DNA of 64,000 nucleotides, taken from assembly GCA_963728475.1 (NCBI GenBank), contig CAVSKL010000001.1, positions 2,003,059 through 2,067,058 on the forward strand, given 5' to 3'. Both the position numbers and the translations under genes were made by a program. The first letter of the stretch is position 1; the number at the start of each line of letters is the position of its first letter. Below, piece after piece: positions 29,488 to 39,200 of the stretch. The notes beneath the pieces are model-generated. The model made no database searches. It had not been told where the DNA came from and was given only the letters and a program-made list of their open reading frames with translations. This DNA comes from CAVSKL01 sp963728475 [NCBI: Candidatus Eiseniibacteriota bacterium]. GTDB taxonomy: Bacteria > Eisenbacteria > RBG-16-71-46 > JABDJR01.

Positions 29488-30795
29488 ATGAAGGTGCGTA
29501 TTCCGGCCGAACGGAGCGAGGCGGGTTTCGAGGACTTCAAGCCCGCCTACACCCCCGCCCAGGCGGTGACCGAGGCCAACCGGTGCCTCTTCTGCGAGGA
29601 CGCGCCCTGCGTGGCCGCCTGCCCCACCGCCATCGACATCCCCCAGTTCATCCGGAAGATCTCCACCGAGAACCTGGAGGGCTCCGCCCGCACCATCTTC
29701 GAGGCCAACATCCTCGGCATGAGCTGCGCCCGGGTGTGCCCGGTGGAGGTGCTGTGCGTGGGGGCCTGCGTCTACAACGCGATGGGGATCGCCCCCATCC
29801 AGATCGGCACGCTCCAGCGCCATGCCACCGACCACGCCTACGCCCGGGGTCTGCGGTTCTTCGCCGCGGGGCCCGAGACCGGAAAGAGCGTGGGGCTGGT
29901 GGGGGCGGGACCGGCGTCGCTGGCCTGCGCCCACGAACTCCGCCGGCTGGGCCACGCCTGCACGATCTACGAGCGCCGGGAGGTGGCGGGAGGGCTCAAC
30001 ACCACCGGGGTCGCGCCCTACAAGATGAAGGCGGACCGGGCGATGGAAGAGGTGGAGTGGGTGCTGGGGATCGGCGGGATCGAGGTCCGGACCGGGGTCG
30101 AGGTGGGGGTGGACGTGTCGTGGGCGGAGCTGGAGAAGCGCCACGACGCCCTCTTCATCGGGTTCGGGCTGGGGCAGGATCGGTTCATGGACCTCCCCGG
30201 CGCGGATCTACCCGGAATCGAGGGAGCGGTGGACTTCATCGAGCGGCTCAAGCTGGGCACGGTGGAGCTGGACGGGGTGAAGAGCGCGGCGGTGGTCGGC
30301 GGCGGCAACACCGCCCTCGACTGCGTGCGCGAGCTGGTGCGGTTGCGGGTCCCCGAGGTGCGCTTGGTCTACCGCGGCTCGGACTCCGTGAAGTCCGGCT
30401 ACGAACACGAATGGAAGGCGGCCCGGGTGGAGGGCGCCCGCGCGCTCTGGCACACGGTGCCGGTGGGGTTCGAGGGCGGGTCGCGGGTGGAGCGGATCCG
30501 TTGCCTGCGCACCGACGAGCGCAAGCGGCCGGTTCCCGGGACCGAACACCCGGTGGACGCGGACCTGGTCTTGGTGGCCATCGGCCAGGACACCCTGGGG
30601 GAACTGGCGGCCGAGCTGGACGGGGTCCGGGTGGAGAAGGGATGCGTGGTCCGCGACGCCGACGGCGCCACCGGGCGGCCGGGGGTGTTCGCGGGAGGGG
30701 ACGGGGCCAACGGGGGCAAGGAAGTGGTGAACGCGGTGGCCGAGGGGAGGGCCGCGGCCCGCGCCGTCGACCGCCGCCTCCGGGAAGGAGCATGA
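29488..30795 (+). CDS. preT: Dihydropyrimidine dehydrogenase, NAD(P)H/FAD subunit (PreT-like)
   Basis: The 435-residue flavoprotein is related to the N-terminal half of eukaryotic dihydropyrimidine dehydrogenase and to GltD. The N-terminal Fe-S cysteines are CLFCEDAPCVAACP and CARVCPVEVLCVGAC; an FAD Rossmann motif GLVGAGPASLACAHEL and an NAD(P) motif AAVVGGGNTALDC follow, ending with GVFAGGDGANGG. It passes electrons from reduced nicotinamide to PreA. ATG 29488 is separated from the aminotransferase stop by a single base, and preA starts 1 bp after its stop, so expression is tightly coupled. Confidence 0.93.
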   Translation: MKVRIPAERSEAGFEDFKPAYTPAQAVTEANRCLFCEDAPCVAACPTAIDIPQFIRKISTENLEGSARTIFEANILGMSCARVCPVEVLCVGACVYNAMGIAPIQIGTLQRHATDHAYARGLRFFAAGPETGKSVGLVGAGPASLACAHELRRLGHACTIYERREVAGGLNTTGVAPYKMKADRAMEEVEWVLGIGGIEVRTGVEVGVDVSWAELEKRHDALFIGFGLGQDRFMDLPGADLPGIEGAVDFIERLKLGTVELDGVKSAAVVGGGNTALDCVRELVRLRVPEVRLVYRGSDSVKSGYEHEWKAARVEGARALWHTVPVGFEGGSRVERIRCLRTDERKRPVPGTEHPVDADLVLVAIGQDTLGELAAELDGVRVEKGCVVRDADGATGRPGVFAGGDGANGGKEVVNAVAEGRAAARAVDRRLREGA

Positions 30796-30796
30796 C

Positions 30797-32068
30797 ATGC
30801 CGGACTTGACCGCCCGCTGCGCGGGGATCGTCTCCCCCAACCCGTTCTGGCTGGCCTCGGCCCCCCCCACCAACTCCGGGGACCAGATCATGCGCGCCTT
30901 CGACCACGGCTGGGGGGGCGCGGTGTGGAAGACCCTGGGGGTGCCGATCCAGAACGTCTCCAGCCGGTTCGGGGCGGTGCACTACAAGGGCACCCGCGCC
31001 GTCGGCTTCAACAACATCGAACTCATCACCGACCGGTCGCTGGAGGTGAATCTCAAGGAGATCCGCGAGGTCAAGCGCCGCTACCCGAAGCACGCGGTGG
31101 TGGTGAGCCTGATGGTCGAGACCCGCGACGAGTGGCGGGAGATCATCAAGCGGTCCGAGGACGCGGGCGCGGACGGGCTCGAGCTCAACTTCGGCTGCCC
31201 CCACGGGATGTGCGAGCGGGGGATGGGGTCGGCGGTGGGGCAGGAGCCCAGGATCAACGAGCGGATTACCGGCTGGGCCAAGGAGTTCGCCTCGGTGCCG
31301 GTCCTGGTCAAGCTCACTCCCAACGTGGGCGACATCCTTCCCCATGGGCTCGCCGCCCAGGCCGGCGGCGCGGACGGGGTGAGCCTCATCAACACCGTGA
31401 AGAGCATCATCGGGGTGGACATCGACCGCATGACGGTGATGCCCCGGGTGGGGTCGCACAGCACCAACGGCGGCTACTGCGGCCCGGCGGTCAAGCCCAT
31501 CGCGCTCCACATGGTGGCGGCGCTGGCCCGGGACCACGAGTTCAAGCTCCCGATCAGCGGGATCGGTGGGATCTCGAGCTGGCGGGACGCGGTCGAGTTC
31601 CTGCTCCTGGGCTCCTCCACCGTCCAGGTGTGCACCGAGGTCATGCTCCACGGCTTCCGGGTGGTGGAGGACATGATCGAGGGGCTGACCGTGTACATGC
31701 GCGAGAAGGGGATGGAGACGCTGGACCAGCTGGTCGGCCGCGCCGTTCCCAGCTTCAGCGAGTGGGGGGAGCTGGACCTCAACTACGAGACGGTGGCGCG
31801 GATCGACTCCGGGACCTGCATCGGCTGCTACAACTGCATGGTGGCGTGCGAGGACGGCGCCCACCAGTGCATCCACCCCCCGCAGAACGGCAAGCGGGTG
31901 CCGGTCGTCGACGAGGCCGAGTGCGTGGGGTGTAACCTGTGCGAGATCGTGTGCCCGGTTCCCGGCTGCATCTCCATGGTGGAGGTCGAGAACGGCTTCG
32001 CCCCCGCCTCCTGGAACCAGCACGTGAACGACGGGGCGGCGATCCGGCCCAAGAAGGGCGCCCACTAG
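30797..32068 (+). CDS. preA: Dihydropyrimidine dehydrogenase catalytic subunit (PreA-like)
   Basis: The 423-residue protein has an FMN-containing dihydroorotate-dehydrogenase-like barrel followed by two [4Fe-4S] ferredoxin motifs (CIGCYNCMVACEDGAHQC and CVGCNLCEIVCPVPGC). FMN/substrate loops include LNFGCPHGMCERGMGS, KLTPNVGDI and ISGIGGISSW. It reduces uracil and thymine to the 5,6-dihydro forms, the first step of the pathway encoded by the six genes upstream. As I recall for E. coli PreA, the position of the mammalian active-site cysteine (GLACGQ) is not cysteine; here it reads GSAVGQ. Last gene of the operon. Start overlaps the 3' end region of preT by one-base spacing. Confidence 0.95.
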   Translation: MPDLTARCAGIVSPNPFWLASAPPTNSGDQIMRAFDHGWGGAVWKTLGVPIQNVSSRFGAVHYKGTRAVGFNNIELITDRSLEVNLKEIREVKRRYPKHAVVVSLMVETRDEWREIIKRSEDAGADGLELNFGCPHGMCERGMGSAVGQEPRINERITGWAKEFASVPVLVKLTPNVGDILPHGLAAQAGGADGVSLINTVKSIIGVDIDRMTVMPRVGSHSTNGGYCGPAVKPIALHMVAALARDHEFKLPISGIGGISSWRDAVEFLLLGSSTVQVCTEVMLHGFRVVEDMIEGLTVYMREKGMETLDQLVGRAVPSFSEWGELDLNYETVARIDSGTCIGCYNCMVACEDGAHQCIHPPQNGKRVPVVDEAECVGCNLCEIVCPVPGCISMVEVENGFAPASWNQHVNDGAAIRPKKGAH

Positions 32069-32145
32069 CCCGCCCGTCGAAGAACTGGAACTGGCCGCGT
32101 TCGGAGCGCCGCCGGCGGGGCCGGCCGCGTCGTGGGAAAGGCGCC

Positions 32146-34203
32146 ATGACTCCCTCCGGCTCCCGCCGCTCCGGTGTCCTCACCGCCGCGCTCTGCGGGG
32201 CGGGGGCGCTGGCGGTCTACGCCGCCACCCTTCAGCGGTCGCTCCCGGCCGGGGACTCCGGCGAGCTCATCGCGGTGGCGCGCACCCTGGGGGTCGCCCA
32301 CCCTCCGGGGTATCCCCTCTACACCCTCCTCGGGCACCTGTGGACGCTCCTGATTCCGATCGGCTCCGCCGCCCTCCGGATGAACCTCCTCTCCGCGGTG
32401 GCGGCGGCGGGGACGGTGGCGCTCCTGGCCGGGCTGGTGCGGCGGGTGACCGGGAGCGCGCCGGCGGCGGTGGCCGCGGCAGGGCTTCTGGCCTTCGCGC
32501 TTCCCTTCTGGAAGTATGCGCTGGTGGCCGAGGTGTTCGCGCCGAACGCGTTTTTGGCCGCGTGCATGCTGTGGGCGGGGGTGGCGGCGATCGAGACCGG
32601 CGGCCCGGCGCCCCTGGCCGCGCTGGCGTTTCTCACCGCGCTCCTTCTCTCCCACCACCACACCCTGGCGCTGTTGGCGGTGCCGGTGGACCTGGTCGCG
32701 CTGGCCGCGGCCGTGCTCCCCGAGCGCGCCGCGCGCCGGGCGTTTCCCTCCGTCCGGGCCGGGCGGTTGCGACCGAAGGCATGGAGCGCGGTGGCGGGGG
32801 CGGGGGGGGTGGGGCTCGCGCCGCTTCTCTATCTGCCGTGGGCGGCGGCGCGGCATCCGGTCCTGAACTGGGACGATCCCGGCACCCCGGACGGGTTCCT
32901 GCATCTCCTCCTGCGGAGGGACTACGGCACCTTCCGGCTCGACCCCGGGCAGGCCGGCCACGTGGCCGACCGGAGCCACGTGCTCCTCTGGCTGGGGGCG
33001 CTTCCGGCGGACCTGACCTGGCTCGGAGCGGCACTTCTGGTCCTGGGGTTGGCGGTGCTGGTTCGCCGCCGGCGGGGGCTGGCGGCGATGCTTCTGGGCT
33101 ACTTCGCGCTCCAGGCCGCCTTCTTCACCGCGGTCCACTTCCCCGCGACGCCGCTCGTCTTCCGGGGGGTGGTGGAGCGCTTCTACATTCTCCCGGCGAC
33201 GGTGGCGGCGCTTCCGATCGGCGTGGGGGCGGCGTGGCTGATCGGGCGGGCCGGCGGCCCGGCCGGGCGCCCCGCCCGCGGCCGGGCCCGGCGGCGCCCT
33301 GGGCGGGGCCGGGCGGCCGGAGCGCTGCTCGCGGCGGCCGCGGTGATCTGGCCCCTCGGGACGCATTGGCGGGCGGTGGATCAGCGCGGGAACACCTTCA
33401 CCCGGGATCTCGGGCGGGACGTGCTGGCGTCGTTGCCCGCGCACGCGGTGCTGTTCTCCCAGGGGGACATGTTCCACAACGCGCTCGCCTACCTGCAGCT
33501 GGTGGATCACGAGCGCCCCGACGTCACCGTGGTGGACGAGGAGAAGCTCACGTATCCCTGGTACCTGCGCGCGCTGCGGGCGCGGGAGCCGGACCTCCTC
33601 CCGTCGTTCGGCCCCGCCGACCGCTACGACGATTCGCCGCCCACCCGGAACGTGCACTGGTGCGACCACCTGCGCGGCCGCCGCCCGGTGGCGTTCCTGG
33701 GGGTCAAGGACGGGAGCTACGCCGCCCGCTACGAGTTCCTGCCCCGGGGGATGGTGATGCTGGCGATCCCGAAGGGGAGTGCCCCGGACCTCGCCGCCCA
33801 GGCCGACACCGCGCTCTCGGTCCTGGCCGCGTGCCGGCTCGACGCCTATTTCCGCCCCTACGACCCGTGGAGCCTGGAGGCGGAGAGCCGCTGGCGGTTT
33901 CCGGAGCTGGTCTCGCGCACCGCGCTCCTTCTCTGCCAGCCGGGGACCGGGGGGCTCACCCCGGCGAACCGGCCGGGATTCGCGCGGCTCCTGGAGTTCG
34001 TGGAGCGCCACCGCGCCTCGCCCGACGACCCGGAACTCCTCCGGGCGGGCGGGCTCCTCTACGCCCTCCACCCGGCGGTCCGCGACACCGCCAAGGCGCG
34101 GTCCGACCTCACCCGCTACCTGGCCTCGGCGCCGGCCGGACCGGGGGCGGAGGAAGCGAGGCGGGTGCTGGCGTATCTGAACGGAGCCGGGGGAGGGCCC
34201 TGA
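32146..34203 (+). CDS. DUF2723 family membrane protein (GT-C-like)
   Basis: The 685-residue protein has about 10 N-terminal hydrophobic helices and a soluble C-terminal domain. The hallmark is SLPAGDSGELIAVARTLGVAHPPGYPLYTLLG near residues 28-60; the acidic residues in GDSGE match the position of catalytic acids in GT-C glycosyltransferases. DUF2723 members are common in FCB-group and related bacteria and may transfer sugars in the envelope, perhaps in O-glycosylation of exported proteins, but the substrate is unproven. ATG 32146 lies 77 bp after preA with weak GGGAAAGG upstream; a functional tie to pyrimidine breakdown is not evident. Confidence 0.88.
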   Translation: MTPSGSRRSGVLTAALCGAGALAVYAATLQRSLPAGDSGELIAVARTLGVAHPPGYPLYTLLGHLWTLLIPIGSAALRMNLLSAVAAAGTVALLAGLVRRVTGSAPAAVAAAGLLAFALPFWKYALVAEVFAPNAFLAACMLWAGVAAIETGGPAPLAALAFLTALLLSHHHTLALLAVPVDLVALAAAVLPERAARRAFPSVRAGRLRPKAWSAVAGAGGVGLAPLLYLPWAAARHPVLNWDDPGTPDGFLHLLLRRDYGTFRLDPGQAGHVADRSHVLLWLGALPADLTWLGAALLVLGLAVLVRRRRGLAAMLLGYFALQAAFFTAVHFPATPLVFRGVVERFYILPATVAALPIGVGAAWLIGRAGGPAGRPARGRARRRPGRGRAAGALLAAAAVIWPLGTHWRAVDQRGNTFTRDLGRDVLASLPAHAVLFSQGDMFHNALAYLQLVDHERPDVTVVDEEKLTYPWYLRALRAREPDLLPSFGPADRYDDSPPTRNVHWCDHLRGRRPVAFLGVKDGSYAARYEFLPRGMVMLAIPKGSAPDLAAQADTALSVLAACRLDAYFRPYDPWSLEAESRWRFPELVSRTALLLCQPGTGGLTPANRPGFARLLEFVERHRASPDDPELLRAGGLLYALHPAVRDTAKARSDLTRYLASAPAGPGAEEARRVLAYLNGAGGGP

Positions 34204-34206
34204 GCG

Positions 34207-34231
34207 CCGGCGCGGAGACCGGCCGCGCCGG
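34207..34231. terminator. Hairpin between convergent genes
   Basis: Arms CCGGCGCG and CGCGCCGG (8 bp, perfect) are separated by 9 bases. The hairpin sits in the 39-bp gap between the DUF2723 and SNF2 stop codons. No T-run follows on either strand, so termination is only suggested by position. Confidence 0.35.
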
Positions 34232-34242
34232 GGAGGACGCGT

Positions 34243-37200
34243 TCAGGACAGCAACAGCTCCAGGTCCTGGCGGGTGAGCCGGGGGCCGGCCCGCTGGTCG
34301 GCCCGGATGATCGACTCCGCCAGCTCCCGCTTGCTCTCCTGAAGCTCCAGGATGCGGTCCTCCACCGTGTCCTTGGCCACCAGCCGGTAGGCGAAGACGG
34401 GGCGGGTCTGGCCGATCCGGTGGGTCCGGTCGATGGCCTGCGCCTCCACCGCGGGGTTCCACCAGGGGTCGAGCAGGTACACGTACTCGGCGGCGGTGAG
34501 GTTCAGCCCCAGCCCACCCGCCTTCAGGCTGATGAGGAAGAGCGGGCAGCCGGGATCCTCCTGGAACCGGCGCACCACCTCGCCCCGGCGCCGGGTGCGC
34601 CCGTCCAGGTAGGCGTAGGGAACCCCCGCGGCGTCGAGCCGCTCCCGGACGATGGCGAGGAAGCTCGTGAACTGCGAGAACACCAGGGCCTTGTGGCCTT
34701 CGCCCAGGGTCTCCTCGAGGTGCGGGAGGAGCAGATCGATCTTGGCGCTCGCCTCGCCGCTCCGCTCCCGGTCGATCAGCCCGGGATGGCAGGCGGCCTG
34801 CCGGAGCCGGAGCAGCGCCTCCAGGATCTGGATGCGGGACCGCTCGATCCCCGCCTTCTCGATCCGCGAGCCGAGCGCGCTCCGGTAGTGGGCGAGAAGT
34901 TCGTCGTAGAGCCGCCGCTGGTCCCGCTTGAGTTCGCAGTGGAGGGTCTGCTCGGTCCGCTCCGGCAGCTCCCGGGCCACCTGGGCCTTGGTGCGGCGAA
35001 GGATGAAGGGGCGAAGCGCGCGGGCCAGGAGTTCCCGGGTCGCCTCGTCGGGCCCCCCCTCGGACCGGGTGATGGAGCGGAACGCGGCGGCCCTCCCCAG
35101 GACCCCCGGGTTCAGGAACTCGAAAAGGCTCCAGAGTTCGCCCAGGTGGTTCTCGATGGGGGTGCCGGAAAGCGCGAGGCGGCGGCGCCCGCGCAGGAGC
35201 CGCGCCGCCCGGGCGGCCTGGGTCTGCGCGTTCTTGACCGCCTGGGCCTCGTCGAGGATCACCACCTCGAACTCGGACTCCCGGAAGAGGGCCACGTCGC
35301 GCCGCAGCGTGCCGTAGGTGGTGATCACCACGTCGCAGCCGGTGAACGCGTCCGGGCCCCGCCGACGGGCGGGGCCGGCATGCTCCCGCCACCGGAGGTG
35401 CGGCACGAAGCGCGCGGCCTCGTCCTGCCAGTTGAACACCAGCGACCGCGGCGCCACCACCAGCGAGGGGTTCCGGTCCGGGGTGCGCCGCGGGAGCGAG
35501 GCGAGAAGCGCCAGGACCTGGATGGTCTTGCCCAGGCCCATGTCGTCGGCGAGGCAGCCGCCGAAGCCGAACCGGTCGAGAAAGCGGAACCATCCGAGGC
35601 CCTCGCGCTGGTAGTCCCGGAGCGTGCCCCGGAACGACGCGGGAGGATCCTCGGGGGCGACCCCGTCGAACTCCTGGAGTTCCTCGCGTACCCGCCGGAA
35701 GGTCGCGTCGGCCGCGACCTCGGACCCGGCGGGAAGGAGCACGTCGAGAAGCCCGGCCTGCGACCGCCGGAACCGGATGGCCTCGTCCTCGGTCCGGCCC
35801 AGCCGGGCCAGGTGCTCGAAGCGACGGAGCCAGTCCTCGGGGAGGATGCCGAAGCCCCCGTCGCCCAGCCGCACCCAGTGCTCTCCGCTCCGCAGTGCCC
35901 GCAAAAGTTCCGGAAGCGGCGCGCTCTGGTCGCCGAAGTCCGCGCCCCCCTGGAGATCGAACCAGTCCACCCCCGACACCACCCGCGCCCGGAACGCCCC
36001 CGGCTGCCGGATGAGCTTCCCCTCGGCCTCCACCCGCCAGCCCTCGGCGAGAAGGTCGCGGGCGGCCTCGGGAAGGTTGCGGGAGGGCATCTCGAGCGGC
36101 GCATCCCCCGCGCCGGCCCCCCGGCTACGCAGGCAGCCGAGGGCGTGGAGCCGGCGGAGGGCGTTGTTCTCCGCCTCCACGTCCCGGAGCACGATGCGGC
36201 GCGCGGCCGGATCGACCGGGTCGCCGGCGGGGTCGTCCACCTCCAGGACCGCTCCCGGGTACTCGAACCGGAGCCGGCACCGGAGCCGGGAACCGCCCTT
36301 GGTGCGGCGGCCGGGGGCGGCCGACACCTGGAGACGGAACTCGGGGACGGCGCGCACCGTCTCGAACCCCGCTTCCTCGGGGAGGTCAAGCGGAGGGTGG
36401 GGGCGGACGGCGTGGAAGCGGGTCAAGAACGGACCGAGGTCCTCGCGGGGGATGGCGACGCCGCCGGTCCGGCGAAGGAGCGCGGCCCAGGCGAACCCTC
36501 CGTGGTCGTTGAAGGGGGCGGCGTGGTCGTCCAGGAGGAGCGCTCCCCCGGCCAGGAGCAGGAGCGGCCGGCCCAGCTCCAGGACCTCGTCCCCCCGGTG
36601 GAGCGAGCCGCTCAGGCGGTACCCCGCGCCCCCCTCGGCCGGCGTGAGCGCGGTCCGGAACTCCCACCGCCCCGCTCCCGGCTCCCAGCGGAGCGGTTCG
36701 GCGGGGAGGATGTCGTCGCCGGCAGCGCCCAGGAAGCAGCGGCCGGTGCGGCAGAGAAGCGGGAGGATGGTGTCCGCGGACCAGGCGGGGAGGGTGCTTC
36801 GATCCGGGCCGCTGGGGCGGGTCCGGTACCGGTAGCCCTGGGAGCCCGGCCGGTCGGAGGCGTCGGGGTCGGCAAGGAGGAGGCTCCCGATCCGCCGGTC
36901 GTCGGCGTCCAGCGCGGACTCCTCGCGGGCCGGGTCCCGGACCGGTTTCGGTTTCCCCCAGGAGCCGTCGCGCCGTCTCTCCTGGACCGAGACCACCACG
37001 GCAAGGTCGCCGAGGAGGGCGGACTCCTCGACGTCGATCCGGTACACCAGGCGCCGCTCCAGGTCGCGCGGCGCCCGGGGGGTTCCGTTCGCCCCCTCGA
37101 CGGTGTCGACGGCGTCCCGCCAATCCGGGGCGGCGCGGGTTCCGGCCCCCATCCCCCGGCCGCCCCCGCCCAGTGCCCGGGGCTCCCCGTCCTCCTCCGA

Positions 37201-37629
37201 GGCCTCGGGCGAGGTGCGCCGGGGCGACACGGTAGCCTGGGCGTCCTCCCCCCCGTCGCCCTCGAAGTCGTCGCCGGCGTCGAAGATCTCCTGGTAGAGG
37301 TCGCCGGTGTCGACGGTGACGTAGCCGGGAGGGTCCCCGGCGGGGCCTACCAGGAGGCCCGCGTCGGCGGCCGAGCGGAGCACGGCCCAGATGTGCTTGC
37401 AGAGGTCCATCTCCCGCACGAAGTAGGGGCAGGAGCAGGCGGCCCGGATGGTAGTGCCGGAGCGCTCCAGGGTGACCGGGTAGCGCGCGGTGCCCTGGAC
37501 GGACGCCTTCACCCGGTGGGGGGCGCGTTCCTCGAGGGTCACCCGCCCGCGGTCGAGGTAGGTCTCGCCCCGGGCCCGGACTGCCGCCCGGAAGCAGTTC
37601 CGAACGGAGGTCGGAAGAGGGGAGTTCAC
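34243..37629 (-). CDS. SWIM zinc finger - SNF2/SWI2 family ATPase
   Basis: The 1128-residue protein has an N-terminal SWIM zinc motif (Cys65, Cys67, Cys77, His79 in CSCPYFVREMDLCKH). A long low-similarity middle follows, then a C-terminal SNF2 motor: motif I LADDMGLGKTIQVLALL near residue 695, motif II ILDEAQAVKNA, TFGTP-equivalent ALSGTPIENHLGELWSLF, and motif VI IDRTHRIGQTRPV. These proteins are double-stranded DNA translocases; the bacterial SWIM-SNF2 subgroup is thought to act at protein-DNA or RNA polymerase complexes. GTG 37629 starts 13 bp after the cystathionine beta-synthase stop, so the two are probably one transcript. The reason for pairing is not obvious. Confidence 0.93.
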   Translation of the reverse strand: MNSPLPTSVRNCFRAAVRARGETYLDRGRVTLEERAPHRVKASVQGTARYPVTLERSGTTIRAACSCPYFVREMDLCKHIWAVLRSAADAGLLVGPAGDPPGYVTVDTGDLYQEIFDAGDDFEGDGGEDAQATVSPRRTSPEASEEDGEPRALGGGGRGMGAGTRAAPDWRDAVDTVEGANGTPRAPRDLERRLVYRIDVEESALLGDLAVVVSVQERRRDGSWGKPKPVRDPAREESALDADDRRIGSLLLADPDASDRPGSQGYRYRTRPSGPDRSTLPAWSADTILPLLCRTGRCFLGAAGDDILPAEPLRWEPGAGRWEFRTALTPAEGGAGYRLSGSLHRGDEVLELGRPLLLLAGGALLLDDHAAPFNDHGGFAWAALLRRTGGVAIPREDLGPFLTRFHAVRPHPPLDLPEEAGFETVRAVPEFRLQVSAAPGRRTKGGSRLRCRLRFEYPGAVLEVDDPAGDPVDPAARRIVLRDVEAENNALRRLHALGCLRSRGAGAGDAPLEMPSRNLPEAARDLLAEGWRVEAEGKLIRQPGAFRARVVSGVDWFDLQGGADFGDQSAPLPELLRALRSGEHWVRLGDGGFGILPEDWLRRFEHLARLGRTEDEAIRFRRSQAGLLDVLLPAGSEVAADATFRRVREELQEFDGVAPEDPPASFRGTLRDYQREGLGWFRFLDRFGFGGCLADDMGLGKTIQVLALLASLPRRTPDRNPSLVVAPRSLVFNWQDEAARFVPHLRWREHAGPARRRGPDAFTGCDVVITTYGTLRRDVALFRESEFEVVILDEAQAVKNAQTQAARAARLLRGRRRLALSGTPIENHLGELWSLFEFLNPGVLGRAAAFRSITRSEGGPDEATRELLARALRPFILRRTKAQVARELPERTEQTLHCELKRDQRRLYDELLAHYRSALGSRIEKAGIERSRIQILEALLRLRQAACHPGLIDRERSGEASAKIDLLLPHLEETLGEGHKALVFSQFTSFLAIVRERLDAAGVPYAYLDGRTRRRGEVVRRFQEDPGCPLFLISLKAGGLGLNLTAAEYVYLLDPWWNPAVEAQAIDRTHRIGQTRPVFAYRLVAKDTVEDRILELQESKRELAESIIRADQRAGPRLTRQDLELLLS

Positions 37630-37642
37630 GTATCGAAGCGCC

Positions 37643-38992
37643 TCAACCCGCCATCAGATACTCGACCAGGTCGATCTTGGTGAGGATCTGGCGTGGACGC
37701 TTGTCGCCGTCCACGATCACCACCCCCGGGGCCTGCTCGAACAGGGTGCCGAGCGCGCTCAGGGGGGTGTTGGCCTGCACGGTGGGGACGCTTCGTTCCA
37801 TGATGTCGCCCACCACCACCTCGGCTTCCTTCTGGCCGCTCCCGAGATGGCGGAGGAGGTCCTCCTCGGTGAGCATGCCGGCCAGGACGCCTCCCCGGGT
37901 GATGGGGATCTGGCTGATGCTCTCCGCCCGCATGCGGGCGATGGCGTCGGCGAGGGGGCGGTCGTGCTCCAGGGTCACCAGCTCGCGTCCGGCGGGCTTG
38001 GCCGCGGCGAGGTCGCCCACGTCCCCGTCCAGGACCGGGCTGCCGGTGAAGTGGTTGGCGCGCATCCAGGCGTCGTCCACGAACTTGGTCATGTAGTTGC
38101 GGACGCCGTCCGCGAGGATGAGCACGCAGTTGGCCCCGGGGCCGAGCTTCTTGGCCTCGTGGAGGCCCGCGAAGAGCACGCTTCCCGAGCTTCCGCCCAC
38201 CAGGAGCCCCTCCTCGCGGATGAGCCGGCGGGCGAGGAGGAAGCTCTCGCGGTCGGTGGTCTTGACCCACACGTCCACCAGGTCGCGGTCGAGGACGTCG
38301 GGGATGAAGTCGTAGCCGATCCCCTCCACCTTGTAGGTGGCCACCAGGTCGCCGCCCCCCAGGATGGAGCCCACCGGGTCCGCCCCCACGATCACGCAGC
38401 CGGGCGCGGCCTCCTTGAGCTTCTGCGCCACCCCGGTGACGGTGCCGCCGGTGCCGGCGCCGATCACCACCATGTCCACTTTGCCGTCGAGGTCGTCCAG
38501 GATCTCCTGGCCGGTCCCCTCGTAATGGGCGAGCGGGTTGGAGGGGTTGGAGTACTGGTCGAGGATGTGAGCGTTGGGAAGCTCCTTCTGGAGCCGCCGG
38601 GCCACCGAGATGTGGCTCTCGGGATCGTCGAAGGCGGCTTCGGTGGGGGTGCGGATGATCTCGGCGCCGAGCGCCTCCAGCACCACCTGCTTTTCCCGCG
38701 ACATCTTCTCCGGCATGGTGATGATGACCCGGTAGCCCTTGACCGCTCCGGCCAGGGCGATCCCGATCCCGGTGTTGCCGCTGGTGGGCTCGATCAGGGT
38801 GTCGCCGGGCCGGATCCGCCCCTGCTTCTCCGCGTCGATCACCATCCGGTATCCGATCCGGTCCTTGAGCGACCCCCCCGGATTCAGGAACTCGCACTTG
38901 GCGTAGAGGTTGCATTTCAGACCCGCGCCCAGGCGATGGAGGCGGACGAGCGGAGTGCGGCCGATGGCTTCCAGGATGGTGTCGAGGAGCAT
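37643..38992 (-). CDS. Cystathionine beta-synthase (PLP domain plus CBS pair)
   Basis: The 449-residue enzyme has a fold-type II PLP domain (PLP lysine in GGSLKDRIG, Lys43; TSGNTGIGIAL; glycine loop GAGTGGTVTG). A C-terminal pair of CBS domains (about 330-449, for example ISQIPITRGGVLAGMLTEEDLL) follows. It condenses serine and homocysteine to cystathionine; the CBS pair normally binds adenosyl ligands for control. Plain cysteine synthases lack this tail, which favours cystathionine beta-synthase. ATG 38992 follows GGAGAGACCC. Upstream to 39200 is intergenic sequence and presumably holds the promoter. Confidence 0.92.
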   Translation of the reverse strand: MLLDTILEAIGRTPLVRLHRLGAGLKCNLYAKCEFLNPGGSLKDRIGYRMVIDAEKQGRIRPGDTLIEPTSGNTGIGIALAGAVKGYRVIITMPEKMSREKQVVLEALGAEIIRTPTEAAFDDPESHISVARRLQKELPNAHILDQYSNPSNPLAHYEGTGQEILDDLDGKVDMVVIGAGTGGTVTGVAQKLKEAAPGCVIVGADPVGSILGGGDLVATYKVEGIGYDFIPDVLDRDLVDVWVKTTDRESFLLARRLIREEGLLVGGSSGSVLFAGLHEAKKLGPGANCVLILADGVRNYMTKFVDDAWMRANHFTGSPVLDGDVGDLAAAKPAGRELVTLEHDRPLADAIARMRAESISQIPITRGGVLAGMLTEEDLLRHLGSGQKEAEVVVGDIMERSVPTVQANTPLSALGTLFEQAPGVVIVDGDKRPRQILTKIDLVEYLMAG

Positions 38993-39200
38993 GGGTCTCT
39001 CCGGGTGTCGAAGTGGGTGACGGGGCGAAGGCGGGGCCCTCGCCGGGATCGAAGGAGTATACGGGTTCCGGGGGGAGGTGCGCGACGCCGGACCCGCGCC
39101 GCGGTCCGGGGCCTCGGGCGGGGGTGGGGCGCCGGAGGGTTCCCCCGGCGCCCCGATCGCCCGGGACGCGCCCCGGGGGGGCGCGGCGGGACGGAGCCGG

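Noticed and set aside
30797-32068. Missing active-site cysteine in PreA (GSAVGQ in place of the mammalian GLACGQ)
   Set aside because: As I recall, the E. coli PreA sequence also lacks cysteine at that position, so it is not unusual for bacterial enzymes.
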